From Lentisphaeria bacterium UBA1776 (lineage in GTDB: Bacteria > Verrucomicrobiota > Lentisphaeria > Victivallales > Victivallaceae): a stretch of 20,386 nucleotides of DNA. The position numbers and the translations under genes are program-made. Below are positions 1 through 7,343 of this stretch, piece by piece. Where the stretch lies: NCBI GenBank assembly GCA_002314605.1, contig DCGO01000021.1, forward strand, positions 1 through 20,386, in the 5' to 3' direction. How positions within the stretch are numbered: the first letter of the stretch is position 1; every line of letters starts with the position of its first letter. The notes below the pieces were generated by a model that had not been told where the DNA came from, did not search any database, and was given only the letters and a program-made list of their open reading frames with translations.

Positions 1-379
1 CGGCGCGGATCGCCGCCTCCTGAAACCAGTACATGTCGTTGAAGTAACAGCAGCCGGAGTGGATCATTTCTATGACCGCAAGCCGGGTGCCGGTGAAAAT
101 ATCCTCCGCCGTCATCTTCGCTTCGGCGGGCCAGATGTAGTTGTTGAGCCAGTCGAACAGTTCCCGGTCGTCGGCATAGCCGCGCAGCAGCGTCATCGCT
201 GCATGGGTGTGGGTGTTGTAGAAGGGAAGCGTCACGGCGAGGTGTCCGGCACCGTCAATGACCTTTTCCGCTTCGGTATGCGTTCCTTCCGGGGTGATCG
301 AAACGATCTTGTTTCCATCAACGGCGATATTGCAGATCCTGTTGTCGAGAACGACGTTTTTCAAGAGCAGACGGTTCAT
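1..379 (-). CDS. Amidohydrolase, MTA/SAH deaminase-like (partial, C-terminus off window)
   Basis: Only the first 126 or so codons are inside the window; the gene continues past the left edge. The protein starts MNRLLLKNVV and has the short beta-sandwich start of the amidohydrolase superfamily. It then shows the metal-binding motif NTHTHAAMTLLRGYADD (His57 and His59 by my count) and IWPAEAKMTAED, both typical of the family holding 5-methylthioadenosine/S-adenosylhomocysteine deaminases and related TRZ/ATZ-type hydrolases. Such cytosolic enzymes deaminate adenosine-like or guanine-like substrates. The exact substrate cannot be told because the later metal ligands and substrate pocket are missing here. 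The ATG overlaps the murE stop as ATGA, which fixes the start and makes it the last visible gene of the etf-to-murE operon. The residues just before the motif read TLPFYNTHTH rather than the usual PG-F/L-xNTHTH. Confidence 0.8.
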   Translation of the reverse strand, partial: MNRLLLKNVVLDNRICNIAVDGNKIVSITPEGTHTEAEKVIDGAGHLAVTLPFYNTHTHAAMTLLRGYADDRELFDWLNNYIWPAEAKMTAEDIFTGTRLAVIEMIHSGCCYFNDMYWFQEAAIRA

Positions 380-1818
380 TTTAAAAACTCCTCCAGAGTT
401 TCGCGGTCGCTGAAATGTTTTCTGACGCCGCAGATCTCCTGATAATTTTCATGTCCTTTGCCCGCGACGATCACGACATCGCCCTGCCGGGCATTCTGAA
501 CGGCAAAACGGATCGCTTCGCGGCGGTCAGCAATGACCTTGTACGGCGTTCCCGCCGGGATCCCGGCGACGATCCCGGCGATGATCGCTTCGGGATCTTC
601 CGAACGCGGATTATCCGAGGTGACGATCAGAAAGTCGGCGCCCTGTGCCGCCGCTTTGCCCATGCGCGGACGCTTGGTGCGGTCGCGGTCGCCGCCGGCG
701 CCGAAAACGATGGTCAGTTTCCCCCCGACGCCCGGACGCACCGCATTCAGCACGTTGGTCAGTGCGTCATCGGTGTGGGCATAGTCGACGAAGAACGCCG
801 CCTGACTCCGGGAGTTCACCCGCTCCAGTCTGCCCGGGACCTGTTCCGGCGCAGCGAGCGCGGAGACCACGGTTTCCGGCTTCACTCCGGCGCTCAGGAC
901 CGCCAGTGCGGCGCCCGTGATGTTGTGGATATTGTAGAGCCCGAAGAGGGGGGAGCGGATCTCAAGATCATACGCTCCTTTGAGTGAAAAATAGACTCCT
1001 TCCGCCGTCAGGTGAGGATCGGTGATGTGGCACATGGCGCTTTCATCTTCGCCGAAGGTGATCTTGCGGCACGAAAGCTCCGACGCAAGCTGCTTGCCCC
1101 ACGGATCGTCGATGTTGATGACGGCGCATCCTTCAGGCGCAAGAAGCTCGGTGAAGAAGAGCTTTTTCGCCTGAAAGTAGTGCTCCATGTCGCCGTGATA
1201 GTCGAGATGGTCGCCCGTCAGATTGGTGAAGACCGCCGCCTGAAATTTCACCCCGGCAGTTCGCTTCTGGTCCAGCGCGTGGCTGGAGAGCTCCATGGCG
1301 AGAAATTTTCCCCCTTCAGAACGCACCTGTCCGGCCAGCCGGAAAAAAGTTCTGGAGTCCGGGGTGGTGCAGTTGGAATCCTGTCTGGATTTCGGGGTCC
1401 GTACCTCCACGGTGGAGAGAAGCCCCCCCGCTGCCCGGGTCCCTGCCAGAGCGGCCATAAGATAAGCCGTGGTGGTTTTCCCGTTGGTCCCCGTGACCCC
1501 CAGCATGCAGAGGTCCCGGTCGGGGCATCCTGCAAATTCCCGGGCGATCAATGCATAAGTTCCCCGGGGATCGCCGGTTTTCAATACCGGCCCCGGAAAG
1601 ACCGCATCCGGCCGCGAAACGACTGCGGCCGCGGCACCCTTTTCCGCCGCCTGCGGCAAAAAAACATGGCCATCCGAGGAAACTCCCGGAATGGCCGCAT
1701 ACAATACCCCCGGCGTGACCTGCCTCGAATCGCAGACCACGTCAGAAAGTTCCAGATCCGGCAGACCGTCCGCCGGAACCAGTTCCGGGATACGCTCCAA
1801 TAACTGCCGGATCCGCAT
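376..1818 (-). CDS. murE: UDP-N-acetylmuramoyl-tripeptide synthetase MurE (meso-DAP type)
   Basis: 480 aa, normal length for MurE, the cytoplasmic Mur ligase that adds the third residue of the peptidoglycan stem peptide. Visible motifs: the ATP P-loop TGTNGKTTT (about residues 109-117), MELSSHALDQKR (about 175-186), the Lys in YFQAKKLFF (about 214-222) that would be the carbamylated residue, DYAHT (about 345-349), and GKGHENYQ (about 453-460). The specificity motif DNPR is present (about 402-405); in this family it marks use of meso-diaminopimelate rather than lysine, so the cell wall should be DAP-type. The ATG lies 5 bp after the purE stop and the stop overlaps the next gene by 4 bp, so it is co-transcribed. 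It is separated from the usual mur/fts cluster, as happens in several phyla. Confidence 0.96.
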   Translation of the reverse strand: MRIRQLLERIPELVPADGLPDLELSDVVCDSRQVTPGVLYAAIPGVSSDGHVFLPQAAEKGAAAAVVSRPDAVFPGPVLKTGDPRGTYALIAREFAGCPDRDLCMLGVTGTNGKTTTAYLMAALAGTRAAGGLLSTVEVRTPKSRQDSNCTTPDSRTFFRLAGQVRSEGGKFLAMELSSHALDQKRTAGVKFQAAVFTNLTGDHLDYHGDMEHYFQAKKLFFTELLAPEGCAVINIDDPWGKQLASELSCRKITFGEDESAMCHITDPHLTAEGVYFSLKGAYDLEIRSPLFGLYNIHNITGAALAVLSAGVKPETVVSALAAPEQVPGRLERVNSRSQAAFFVDYAHTDDALTNVLNAVRPGVGGKLTIVFGAGGDRDRTKRPRMGKAAAQGADFLIVTSDNPRSEDPEAIIAGIVAGIPAGTPYKVIADRREAIRFAVQNARQGDVVIVAGKGHENYQEICGVRKHFSDRETLEEFLK

Positions 1819-1823
1819 ATCGA

Positions 1824-2330
1824 TCAGTCCTTTTTCAGCTCCGTTTGAAGTTCGGCATCCGCTTTCAGCACCGCATCGGCCTGCTCCTTCCGGAAGGCTT
1901 TCAGCGCCTCGCGGAGTTTGGCATCGCCCAAGGCCAGAATGCTGATGGCGTAGAGGGCGGCATTCTTGCCGCCGGCTTTGCCCGCCGTCACCGTTGCCAC
2001 CGGGATCCCCGGCGGCATCTGGACGAAGCTCAGAAGCGAATCCAGCGCGTTGAAGGGTTCCGAAGCCACCGGAATACCGATGACCGGCAGCACCGTGTGG
2101 GCGGCAAAGACTCCGCCCAGATGAGCCGCCATGCCGGCCGCGCAGATGATGACCTTGTATCCGGCAGCTTCGGCGCCGGAAGCGAATTCCGCCGCTTCCA
2201 CCGGGGTGCGGTGGGCGGAAAGAACCCGGGCCGTGTAGCTGACCCCGAAGCGGTCCAGCATCTTGAAGGCCCCTTCCAGAATGGGGAGGTCACTCCTGCT
2301 CCCCATGATCACGGCGACCGAAGCACTCAC
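1824..2330 (-). CDS. purE: N5-carboxyaminoimidazole ribonucleotide mutase PurE
   Basis: 168 aa, the usual size of PurE. The enzyme rearranges N5-CAIR to CAIR in de novo purine synthesis and works as a cytosolic oligomer. The sequence shows the class I signature in order: IMGSRSD (about 8-14), SAHRTP (about 38-43), a variant AAGMAAHLGGVFAAHT (about 64-79), and FVQMPPGIPVATVTAGKAGGKNAAL (about 102-126), which covers the nucleotide and catalytic His region. The start is GTG: the codon overlaps the rpoZ stop (GTGA), and translation from there begins MSASVAVIMGSRSD, the expected N-terminus. No purK is visible beside it. The C-terminal 35 residues are charged and Lys/Glu rich. Confidence 0.95.
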   Translation of the reverse strand: MSASVAVIMGSRSDLPILEGAFKMLDRFGVSYTARVLSAHRTPVEAAEFASGAEAAGYKVIICAAGMAAHLGGVFAAHTVLPVIGIPVASEPFNALDSLLSFVQMPPGIPVATVTAGKAGGKNAALYAISILALGDAKLREALKAFRKEQADAVLKADAELQTELKKD

Positions 2331-2599
2331 TTGGACGCCTCTTCTGCCGCCGTCCCGGCAGCCTTGACCTCGGCGGCTTCCGGAGAAGCGGCCGCATCCG
2401 GATCCTCATCGCCGAAATAGTAGGTCAGCAGCCCCTCGGCGATCTCCAGAAGCGCAATATCCAGCACGTTTTCATCCTGACACTTGATCATGGGGCGGGC
2501 GCCGGTAGCCAGCTGTCGGGCGCGCTTAGCCGCCACTACGGACAGGATCTGGACATCCGGAATTGCCTGTTTTGCACGGTACAGATAATCGTTGTTCAT
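2327..2599 (-). CDS. rpoZ: DNA-directed RNA polymerase omega subunit
   Basis: 90 aa. The core IPDVQILSVVAAKRARQL, followed by NVLDIALLEIAEGLL, matches the omega/RPB6 fold, where the AAKRARQ helix and the EIAEG segment are the family hallmarks. Omega helps assembly and stability of the beta-prime subunit and, in some bacteria, forms part of a ppGpp site. The last 25 or so residues are an Ala/Glu-rich, low-complexity tail that is probably disordered. The ribosome-binding sequence AGGAG begins in the stop codon of the upstream acyl-CoA dehydrogenase gene, 10 nt before the ATG. The stop overlaps the purE start. Linkage to purE and murE is plausible housekeeping context; linkage to an etf-acd module is less usual. 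Confidence 0.88.
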   Translation of the reverse strand: MNNDYLYRAKQAIPDVQILSVVAAKRARQLATGARPMIKCQDENVLDIALLEIAEGLLTYYFGDEDPDAAASPEAAEVKAAGTAAEEASK

Positions 2600-2613
2600 A
2601 GGTGTTAAACTCC

Positions 2614-4317
2614 TCAGTAATCCATTATCTCATGTTTTTTCTCAATCAGCTGCATATCGCCGGAAAGCACTTTGGTCCGGCGTTTGGCAACTTCCACCAC
2701 GCCGTCCAGAATATAGCGCTCGGCAATGGGCATCCTGGCTTCGTCCCGGGATGCATTGCGGAGCATCAGAAGCCCGACATAGACCATGGTGGTCATTTCC
2801 ACCAGGTCCCGGGCCCGGAGGTCGTGATAGCTGGAATCCCGCTTTGCATTGATGTACGCCACCGATTCGTTCAGCGCTTCCCGCATGGACTTGAGCATCC
2901 CGGCAAGTTCCGCCGCACGCCTGTTGTATCCGATGGCAAAGAGAGCGTCCATCTCTTTATTGAGGTGCCCCTGCAGAACGCCGCCGATGGCGGCTACGAC
3001 CTGCAGCTGGGTGGTGCCTTCGTAAATATTGGTGATACGGGCATCCCGGTAGAACCGCTCCGCATCGAAGTCGTGCATGTAACCGGTGCCGCCGTGGATC
3101 TGGATGGCATCGTAGGCGATCTGATTGGCGGACTCCGTGGCCAGAGCCTTGCACATGGGGGTCAGTGTGGAGGCCACATTGTTCCAGTATTTCTGCTGGT
3201 CACGGACCGCTTCGCCCCGTTCCGCCGCCGCCGTGTAGCCGTCCCGCAGATCCACCGCACGGGTTGTTTCGTACAGGAGAGTCCGGGCCGCCGTCAGTTT
3301 GACCTTCATGTTGGAGAGCATCTCATACACGGCCGGAAAGTTGTCGATGGATTTTTTGAACTGCTCCCGTTCGGCGGCGTACTGACGGGCCGCCCGGTAA
3401 GCGGCTTCGCCGATGCCTACAGCCTGGGCGCTGATGGCCACCCGGGCGCCGTTCATCAGACTCATCACATACTTGATGAGGCCGAACTTGCGCTTGCCGC
3501 AGAGCTGGGCTGGGACATCGTTGAACTGGAGTTCGCAGGTGGCCACCCCGTGGATCCCCAGCTTGTGTTCGATCCGGCGGACAACCAGCTGCGGGCAGGC
3601 TTCGCAGATGAACATGGAGAGACCACGGGCGTCCGCGGTCCCCTCCTCGGAACGGGCCAGCACCAGATGCACCTTGGCGCAGCCGTTGGTGATGAAGCGC
3701 TTCATTCCGTTCAGATACCACTGTCCATTGGCGTCCTGATAAGCCCGCAGACGGACGCCGGGAAGGTCGGAACCGTAATCCGGCTCGGTCAGGTCCATGG
3801 CACCGTCGTATTCTCCGGAAGCGAAGCCGGGCAGATACTTTGCCTTCTGCTCGTCACTGCCGAAATTGCAGATGGTTTCGGCGATATCCTGCAGCCCGAA
3901 GAGGTTCTGGAGCGATGCATCGGCGCGGGAGACCATTTCGGTCATCATGGTGTAGATGGTCACCGGAAAATTCAGTCCGCCGTACTGATAGGGGAGCATG
4001 ACACCGGAGACCTCGGCTTTGGCGAGGTCGGCGACATTCTGGACCGTCAACGGGTGATAGGTCACATGGTTGTTTTCGAAATGAGGGCCCTCCTCATCCA
4101 CCTGACGGCTGCGGGGAGCGATGCGGTCGGCGCAGATGCCGCCCACCACATCCAGCACGCGCCTGAAATTGTCCAGCGCATCCGCAGGATCGGCCGGAGC
4201 ATAGTCTACCGTTTCGGCAAATCTGAAATTTTCCTCGCGCAGCGCCACGGTGTCCCGGAGATCCAGGTTCCCCAGCGTAAACATGAGGTCGCGATTGTCC
4301 TGAAAAAAGTTCGCCAT
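2614..4317 (-). CDS. Long-form acyl-CoA dehydrogenase with C-terminal extension
   Basis: 567 aa, clearly longer than the about 380 aa short-chain/butyryl-CoA dehydrogenases. It oxidises an acyl-CoA to the 2-enoyl-CoA using FAD and passes electrons to ETF. Visible landmarks: MDLTEPDYGSDL (about 174-185; FAD/substrate region), GLSMFICE (about 232-239), HKLGIHGVATCELQFNDVP (about 251-269), AIQIHGGTGYMHDFDAERFYRDARI (about 404-428), and IYEGTTQLQ (about 431-439), whose Glu (about 433) is the expected catalytic base. The last 110 or so residues are an extra helical region like the C-terminal domain of the DmdC/FadE-like long acyl-CoA dehydrogenases. A strong AGGAGG sits 8 nt before the ATG (positions 4326-4331). 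It directly follows etfA, so EtfAB is its likely electron acceptor. The acyl chain length cannot be deduced. Confidence 0.93.
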   Translation of the reverse strand: MANFFQDNRDLMFTLGNLDLRDTVALREENFRFAETVDYAPADPADALDNFRRVLDVVGGICADRIAPRSRQVDEEGPHFENNHVTYHPLTVQNVADLAKAEVSGVMLPYQYGGLNFPVTIYTMMTEMVSRADASLQNLFGLQDIAETICNFGSDEQKAKYLPGFASGEYDGAMDLTEPDYGSDLPGVRLRAYQDANGQWYLNGMKRFITNGCAKVHLVLARSEEGTADARGLSMFICEACPQLVVRRIEHKLGIHGVATCELQFNDVPAQLCGKRKFGLIKYVMSLMNGARVAISAQAVGIGEAAYRAARQYAAEREQFKKSIDNFPAVYEMLSNMKVKLTAARTLLYETTRAVDLRDGYTAAAERGEAVRDQQKYWNNVASTLTPMCKALATESANQIAYDAIQIHGGTGYMHDFDAERFYRDARITNIYEGTTQLQVVAAIGGVLQGHLNKEMDALFAIGYNRRAAELAGMLKSMREALNESVAYINAKRDSSYHDLRARDLVEMTTMVYVGLLMLRNASRDEARMPIAERYILDGVVEVAKRRTKVLSGDMQLIEKKHEIMDY

Positions 4318-4332
4318 CGGAAGATCCTCCTT

Positions 4333-5343
4333 TTACGCCTTGGCTTTGAATGCTTTGATCATCTGGGGAATCACCGTATTCAGGTCCCCGCAGATGGCAT
4401 AGTGTGCAATGGAGAAGATGGGGGCCCCCGGATCATTGTTGATGGCAATGATCTTCTTGGATTCCTTCATCCCCGCCGCGTGCTGAATGGCCCCGGAGAT
4501 CCCGCAGGCGATGTAAAGCCGGGGACGGACGGTCACGCCGGTCTGCCCCACCTGCCGGGCATGTTCCACCCAGCCGGCATCTACGGCCGCACGGGAGGCG
4601 GCCACTTCGCCGCCCAAGGCATCCGCCAGATCCTGAATCAGCCTGAAATTCTCTTTGGACCCCACGCCGTAGCCTCCGGCTACAATGATCTGGGCACCCT
4701 TGAGGTCCACTTCCTGATCGGCCCGGACCCGCTCGATGACGCTGACGGCCGTTTCGAAATCGGTGAGCTTCGGAGCGACCTTGACGATCTCCGCTTTGCG
4801 GGCGGGGTCCGGGGCGCTCATCTTCATGACACCCTCCCGGACGGTGACCATCTGGGGATCGTCCCAGGTGTTGACGATGGTTGCGATGATGTTGCCGCCG
4901 AAGGCCGGACGGATTTGCATAAGCTTGTCTTTGTAACTCTTGTTGTTGACTTTGTCGTCGAAATCATCGATCTTGAGATCGGTGCAGTCGGCGGTAAGGC
5001 CGCAGCGCTTTTCCGAGGCGATCCGGGGCGCCAGCTCCCGGCCCTTCAGCGTGGCGCCGAACATCATGATATTCGGGCGGTGCTCCAGGATCATGTCGGT
5101 GATGACCCGGGCGAATGGAAGGGCCGTAAAAGGTTCCAGCCGGGGATCCTCGATAAGATAGACCGTGTCGCAGCCGTAGCCTGCCAGCTTTCCGCAGAGG
5201 GATTCAACCTTGTCGCCGAGGAGCAGAGCCTCGACTTTGACGCCCAGACGGTCGGCCAGATCTCTGGCCTTGCAGACCAGTTCCAGACTCACATCGGCGA
5301 TTTTGCCGCCTTCCTGCTCAATATAAACCCAGACATTTCCCAT
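4333..5343 (-). CDS. etfA: Electron transfer flavoprotein alpha subunit
   Basis: 336 aa from the chosen ATG at 5343. EtfA pairs with EtfB and holds the FAD that takes electrons from acyl-CoA dehydrogenases. The C-terminal FAD domain is plain: GAQIIVAGGYGVGSKENF (about 216-233), ASRAAVDAGW (about 249-258), RQVGQTGVTVRPRLYIACG (about 263-281), SGAIQHAAGM (about 283-292) and AINNDPGAPIFSIAHYAICGD (about 300-320). The N-terminus MGNVWVYIEQ is the usual one. An in-frame TTG four codons earlier (5355) would overlap the etfB stop, but the ATG gives the standard family start. The downstream gene is the acyl-CoA dehydrogenase, 15 bp away. I cannot tell from the sequence alone whether this ETF is of the electron-bifurcating type. 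Confidence 0.95.
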   Translation of the reverse strand: MGNVWVYIEQEGGKIADVSLELVCKARDLADRLGVKVEALLLGDKVESLCGKLAGYGCDTVYLIEDPRLEPFTALPFARVITDMILEHRPNIMMFGATLKGRELAPRIASEKRCGLTADCTDLKIDDFDDKVNNKSYKDKLMQIRPAFGGNIIATIVNTWDDPQMVTVREGVMKMSAPDPARKAEIVKVAPKLTDFETAVSVIERVRADQEVDLKGAQIIVAGGYGVGSKENFRLIQDLADALGGEVAASRAAVDAGWVEHARQVGQTGVTVRPRLYIACGISGAIQHAAGMKESKKIIAINNDPGAPIFSIAHYAICGDLNTVIPQMIKAFKAKA

Positions 5344-5347
5344 GGCA

Positions 5348-6241
5348 TCACCCAAGAGTATGATCGGCGATCAGTTCGTGGATCAGCTGACCCACACCGT
5401 CGGCGGTCGGTTCGATCTTTTTGGCATCACCGGCAGTGAGTACCACGCTCATGACCTGCTTGACCTTGGTGGGGGACCCGGCCAGTCCGGTGCGCCCCAG
5501 ATCCGCTCCCGCATCAAGTGCGCTCCACTCGGTGATCAGGAGTCCCTGCTTCTGCAGCCGGGCCGCTTCCGCCTTTACGGCGGCGGGATCGGCATCCTTG
5601 CCGCCCAGCGCGGCACGGACCTCCGAAAGAGTTCTGGCCCGTTTGTATTTCATGATCCGGCGGGCCGCCATGGGCCGGGGATCGTTGCCGTCCACCACGG
5701 TAAGCAGGGAGGGGAGGGGAGACTGGAGAACTTCGTAGCCGCCCTGGATCCGCCGGCGGGCCACCACATGACTTGCGGTCATGGCCAGGACCTCTTCGGT
5801 ATAGCAGATCTGGGGGACATGAAGTTTTTCCGCCAGCTGGGGACCCACCTGGGCGGTGTCCCCGTCAATGGCCTGCCGTCCGCAGAGTACCAGCGCCACA
5901 TCCGGAACCTTGTTTGCACAGCAGCTCAAAGCGTAACTGGTCGCCAGGGTATCCGCTCCGGCAAATGCACGGTCCGTCAGAAGGATCCCTTCGTCCGCAC
6001 CGCGGCAGAGGCAGTCCCGCAGAATTTCCGCCGCCTTCGGGGGGCCCATGGTGGCCACCGTGACATGGAGTCCGAACCGGTCCTTCAGCTGAAGTGCCAG
6101 TTCCAAAGCATTCAGGTCTTCCGGATTGAAGATCGCCGGAAGGGCGGAGCGGTTGACGGTACCCTCCGGCGTCATCGCGTCGCCGGTGATATTCTGGGTA
6201 TCCGGAACCTGTTTCACGAAAACGAGTACGGTCCGACTCAC
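5348..6241 (-). CDS. etfB: Electron transfer flavoprotein beta subunit
   Basis: 297 aa from a GTG start at 6241. The open frame extends upstream to an ATG at 6493, but that extension has no family resemblance and crosses the promoter. The GTG has AAGGGAG 8 nt before it and gives MSRTVLVFVKQVPDTQ, the standard EtfB start. Key features: AIFNPEDLNALELALQLKD (about 36-54), CGRQAIDGDTAQVGPQLAEKL (about 119-139; nucleotide-binding loop), and GSPTKVKQV (about 255-263). EtfB forms the heterodimer with EtfA and carries the second nucleotide site (AMP, or FAD in bifurcating forms). It is the first gene of the operon, with a promoter 60-90 bp upstream. The etfB, etfA, acd order is that of a dedicated dehydrogenase-ETF unit. 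Confidence 0.94.
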   Translation of the reverse strand: MSRTVLVFVKQVPDTQNITGDAMTPEGTVNRSALPAIFNPEDLNALELALQLKDRFGLHVTVATMGPPKAAEILRDCLCRGADEGILLTDRAFAGADTLATSYALSCCANKVPDVALVLCGRQAIDGDTAQVGPQLAEKLHVPQICYTEEVLAMTASHVVARRRIQGGYEVLQSPLPSLLTVVDGNDPRPMAARRIMKYKRARTLSEVRAALGGKDADPAAVKAEAARLQKQGLLITEWSALDAGADLGRTGLAGSPTKVKQVMSVVLTAGDAKKIEPTADGVGQLIHELIADHTLG

Positions 6242-6249
6242 AGTTTCGT

Positions 6250-6256
6250 CTCCCTT
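6250..6256 (-). promoter_or_regulatory. Ribosome-binding site that sets the etfB GTG start
   Basis: AAGGGAG on the minus strand, 8 nt before the GTG at 6239-6241. It supports the GTG over the upstream ATG codons in the same frame. Confidence 0.75.
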
Positions 6257-6281
6257 GTATTGGTTGCATTGCATCACAAAA

Positions 6282-6295
6282 GACCCATACGGGCC
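6282..6295 (-). promoter_or_regulatory. Interrupted palindrome at the etf transcription start
   Basis: On the minus strand this reads GGCCCGTATGGGTC: two 5-nt arms around GTAT, with one G-T mismatch in DNA that becomes a wobble pair in RNA. It lies right at the predicted start of the etfB transcript, so it could be an operator or a 5' stabilising hairpin. No regulator is identified. Confidence 0.3.
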
Positions 6296-6303
6296 ATTAA
6301 AAT

Positions 6304-6332
6304 AATATACACCGTTTTTCGCAAAATGCCAA
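6304..6332 (-). promoter_or_regulatory. Sigma-70-type promoter of the etf-acd-rpoZ-purE-murE operon
   Basis: On the minus strand, -35 TTGGCA (6332-6327), a 17-bp spacer, and -10 TATATT (6309-6304). The predicted start near 6297 leaves a leader of about 56 nt before etfB. It is the only good promoter seen for the whole seven-gene block, so rpoZ, purE and murE are probably at least partly transcribed from it. Confidence 0.7.
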
Positions 6333-6351
6333 TTTATTTTCGGGTGGGAGA

Positions 6352-7203
6352 TCACCTGCGGCGCCGGAGGCGGTAATAGTGGCTCGTGAGCATGTCTTCC
6401 GGAAGGTTTTCCCCGTGGGTGCCCTGATCTTCCGCCGCCGGGTGCTGTCCGTGGTCGGGGACGAAAGCCAGCAACCGGTTGAAGCAGCTCCATACGGCAT
6501 CTGCACAGTCGGCAAGCCGGGCAAAACGCTCAGCGGCCAGTTCCAGCTGTTTCATTGATTCCCCGGAAAAGATCCCGGTGTGATGGGCTGTTTCGTCATA
6601 TCCGGTCATATAGGATACAACCAGATCGTAATCGCACTCTTTCAGGAGTTTCAGCGTCCACCGGTGGACATCTTCATCGTTCCGGAACGAAAAGTAGTCT
6701 ATCGCTCTCCGGCGGAAAATGGTGTCGATACTGCAGCCGTTCACTGACAGAATCGTGACTTTTTTTCCGGCTTCGGCGAAAACGTCGAACAGGGTCTCCA
6801 CCCTCAGAACCGGTTTTTCGTACTTCTGAATGCCGTGAACGGCCGGAGACGTGCCGGAGAAGATGCTGCCGTAGCAGACCGGGGTGACACTGGGCATGAC
6901 GGAGGTGCTTCTGATCCGCATGCCTGCAATTTTTTCGATTTTTTCAAACACGTCCGGCCGGCGGTCCCGCTGGTGATCGGCGCAGGCGTCCGGGCAGAAG
7001 AGCAGAACTTTTTCAGCCAGACCCGCTCCTCCGAAGAGCTTTTCCCCGTGATCGACCACCGATGCTATGGCGGATGCCCCGCACTCTTCCGGCAGACGGA
7101 CTCCGCAAAGTTCACAGACGGTGGGGGTCAGGTCCGCAATGGAGTGATCCCTGCCGTACTGATCCATGTATTTCCTGAGTTCCGCACGTGCAATGTCATT
7201 CAT
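6352..7203 (-). CDS. Alkaline-phosphatase-superfamily phosphodiesterase/phosphatase, nucleotide pyrophosphatase-like
   Basis: 283 aa from the ATG at 7203; an in-frame ATG at 7293 would add a polar 30-residue extension without family resemblance. Expected metal and nucleophile landmarks are present in order: LLFCPDACADH with Asp about 72, PSVTPVCYGSIFSGTSPAVHGI (about 104-125) with the likely Thr nucleophile, GYDETAHHTG (about 201-210) and FVPDHGQHP (about 247-255) followed by a His near 263. This pattern fits the type I phosphodiesterase/nucleotide pyrophosphatase branch, which cleaves phosphoester or phosphodiester bonds with two metal ions. The substrate cannot be predicted. No signal peptide or membrane segment is seen, so it should be cytosolic. 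It ends 20 bp before the etf promoter, and is divergent from the transporter at 7344. The Arg-rich C-terminus (RLRRRR) is notable. Confidence 0.75.
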   Translation of the reverse strand: MNDIARAELRKYMDQYGRDHSIADLTPTVCELCGVRLPEECGASAIASVVDHGEKLFGGAGLAEKVLLFCPDACADHQRDRRPDVFEKIEKIAGMRIRSTSVMPSVTPVCYGSIFSGTSPAVHGIQKYEKPVLRVETLFDVFAEAGKKVTILSVNGCSIDTIFRRRAIDYFSFRNDEDVHRWTLKLLKECDYDLVVSYMTGYDETAHHTGIFSGESMKQLELAAERFARLADCADAVWSCFNRLLAFVPDHGQHPAAEDQGTHGENLPEDMLTSHYYRLRRRR

Positions 7204-7282
7204 GCTTCCGGCCCTTTCTCCCGGTCTTTCCAGTAATTTACTGCGGTTCTCTTTTTTTTCCACCGGGGTATGGGGAAAAATC

Positions 7283-7311
7283 TTGTAAAACATGTTTTCC
7301 GGTACTATAGT
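7283..7311 (+). promoter_or_regulatory. Promoter of the DMT transporter gene
   Basis: -35 TTGTAA (7283-7288), 17-bp spacer, -10 TATAGT (7306-7311). The -10 lies in the perfect 10-bp palindrome TACTATAGTA (7303-7312), so a TATAGT also exists on the opposite strand, facing the divergent phosphodiesterase gene. A GGAGG (7334-7338) follows, before the ATG. Confidence 0.6.
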
Positions 7312-7343
7312 AATGCGATGCGGTTCAAAGAACGGAGGATTGT

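Noticed and set aside
2602..5439. A 945-codon open frame on the plus strand
   Set aside because: It is antisense to the acyl-CoA dehydrogenase and etfA genes, whose families and motifs are clear. Its protein has no recognisable motif, and GC-rich coding DNA often leaves such long open antisense frames.
1..6241. Riboswitch or T-box in the leaders of purE or murE
   Set aside because: These genes have no leader: gaps are 15 bp or less within the operon.
6242..6493. N-terminal extension of EtfB up to the ATG at 6493
   Set aside because: The extra residues lack family similarity, cross the promoter, and a GTG with a good ribosome-binding site gives the standard start.
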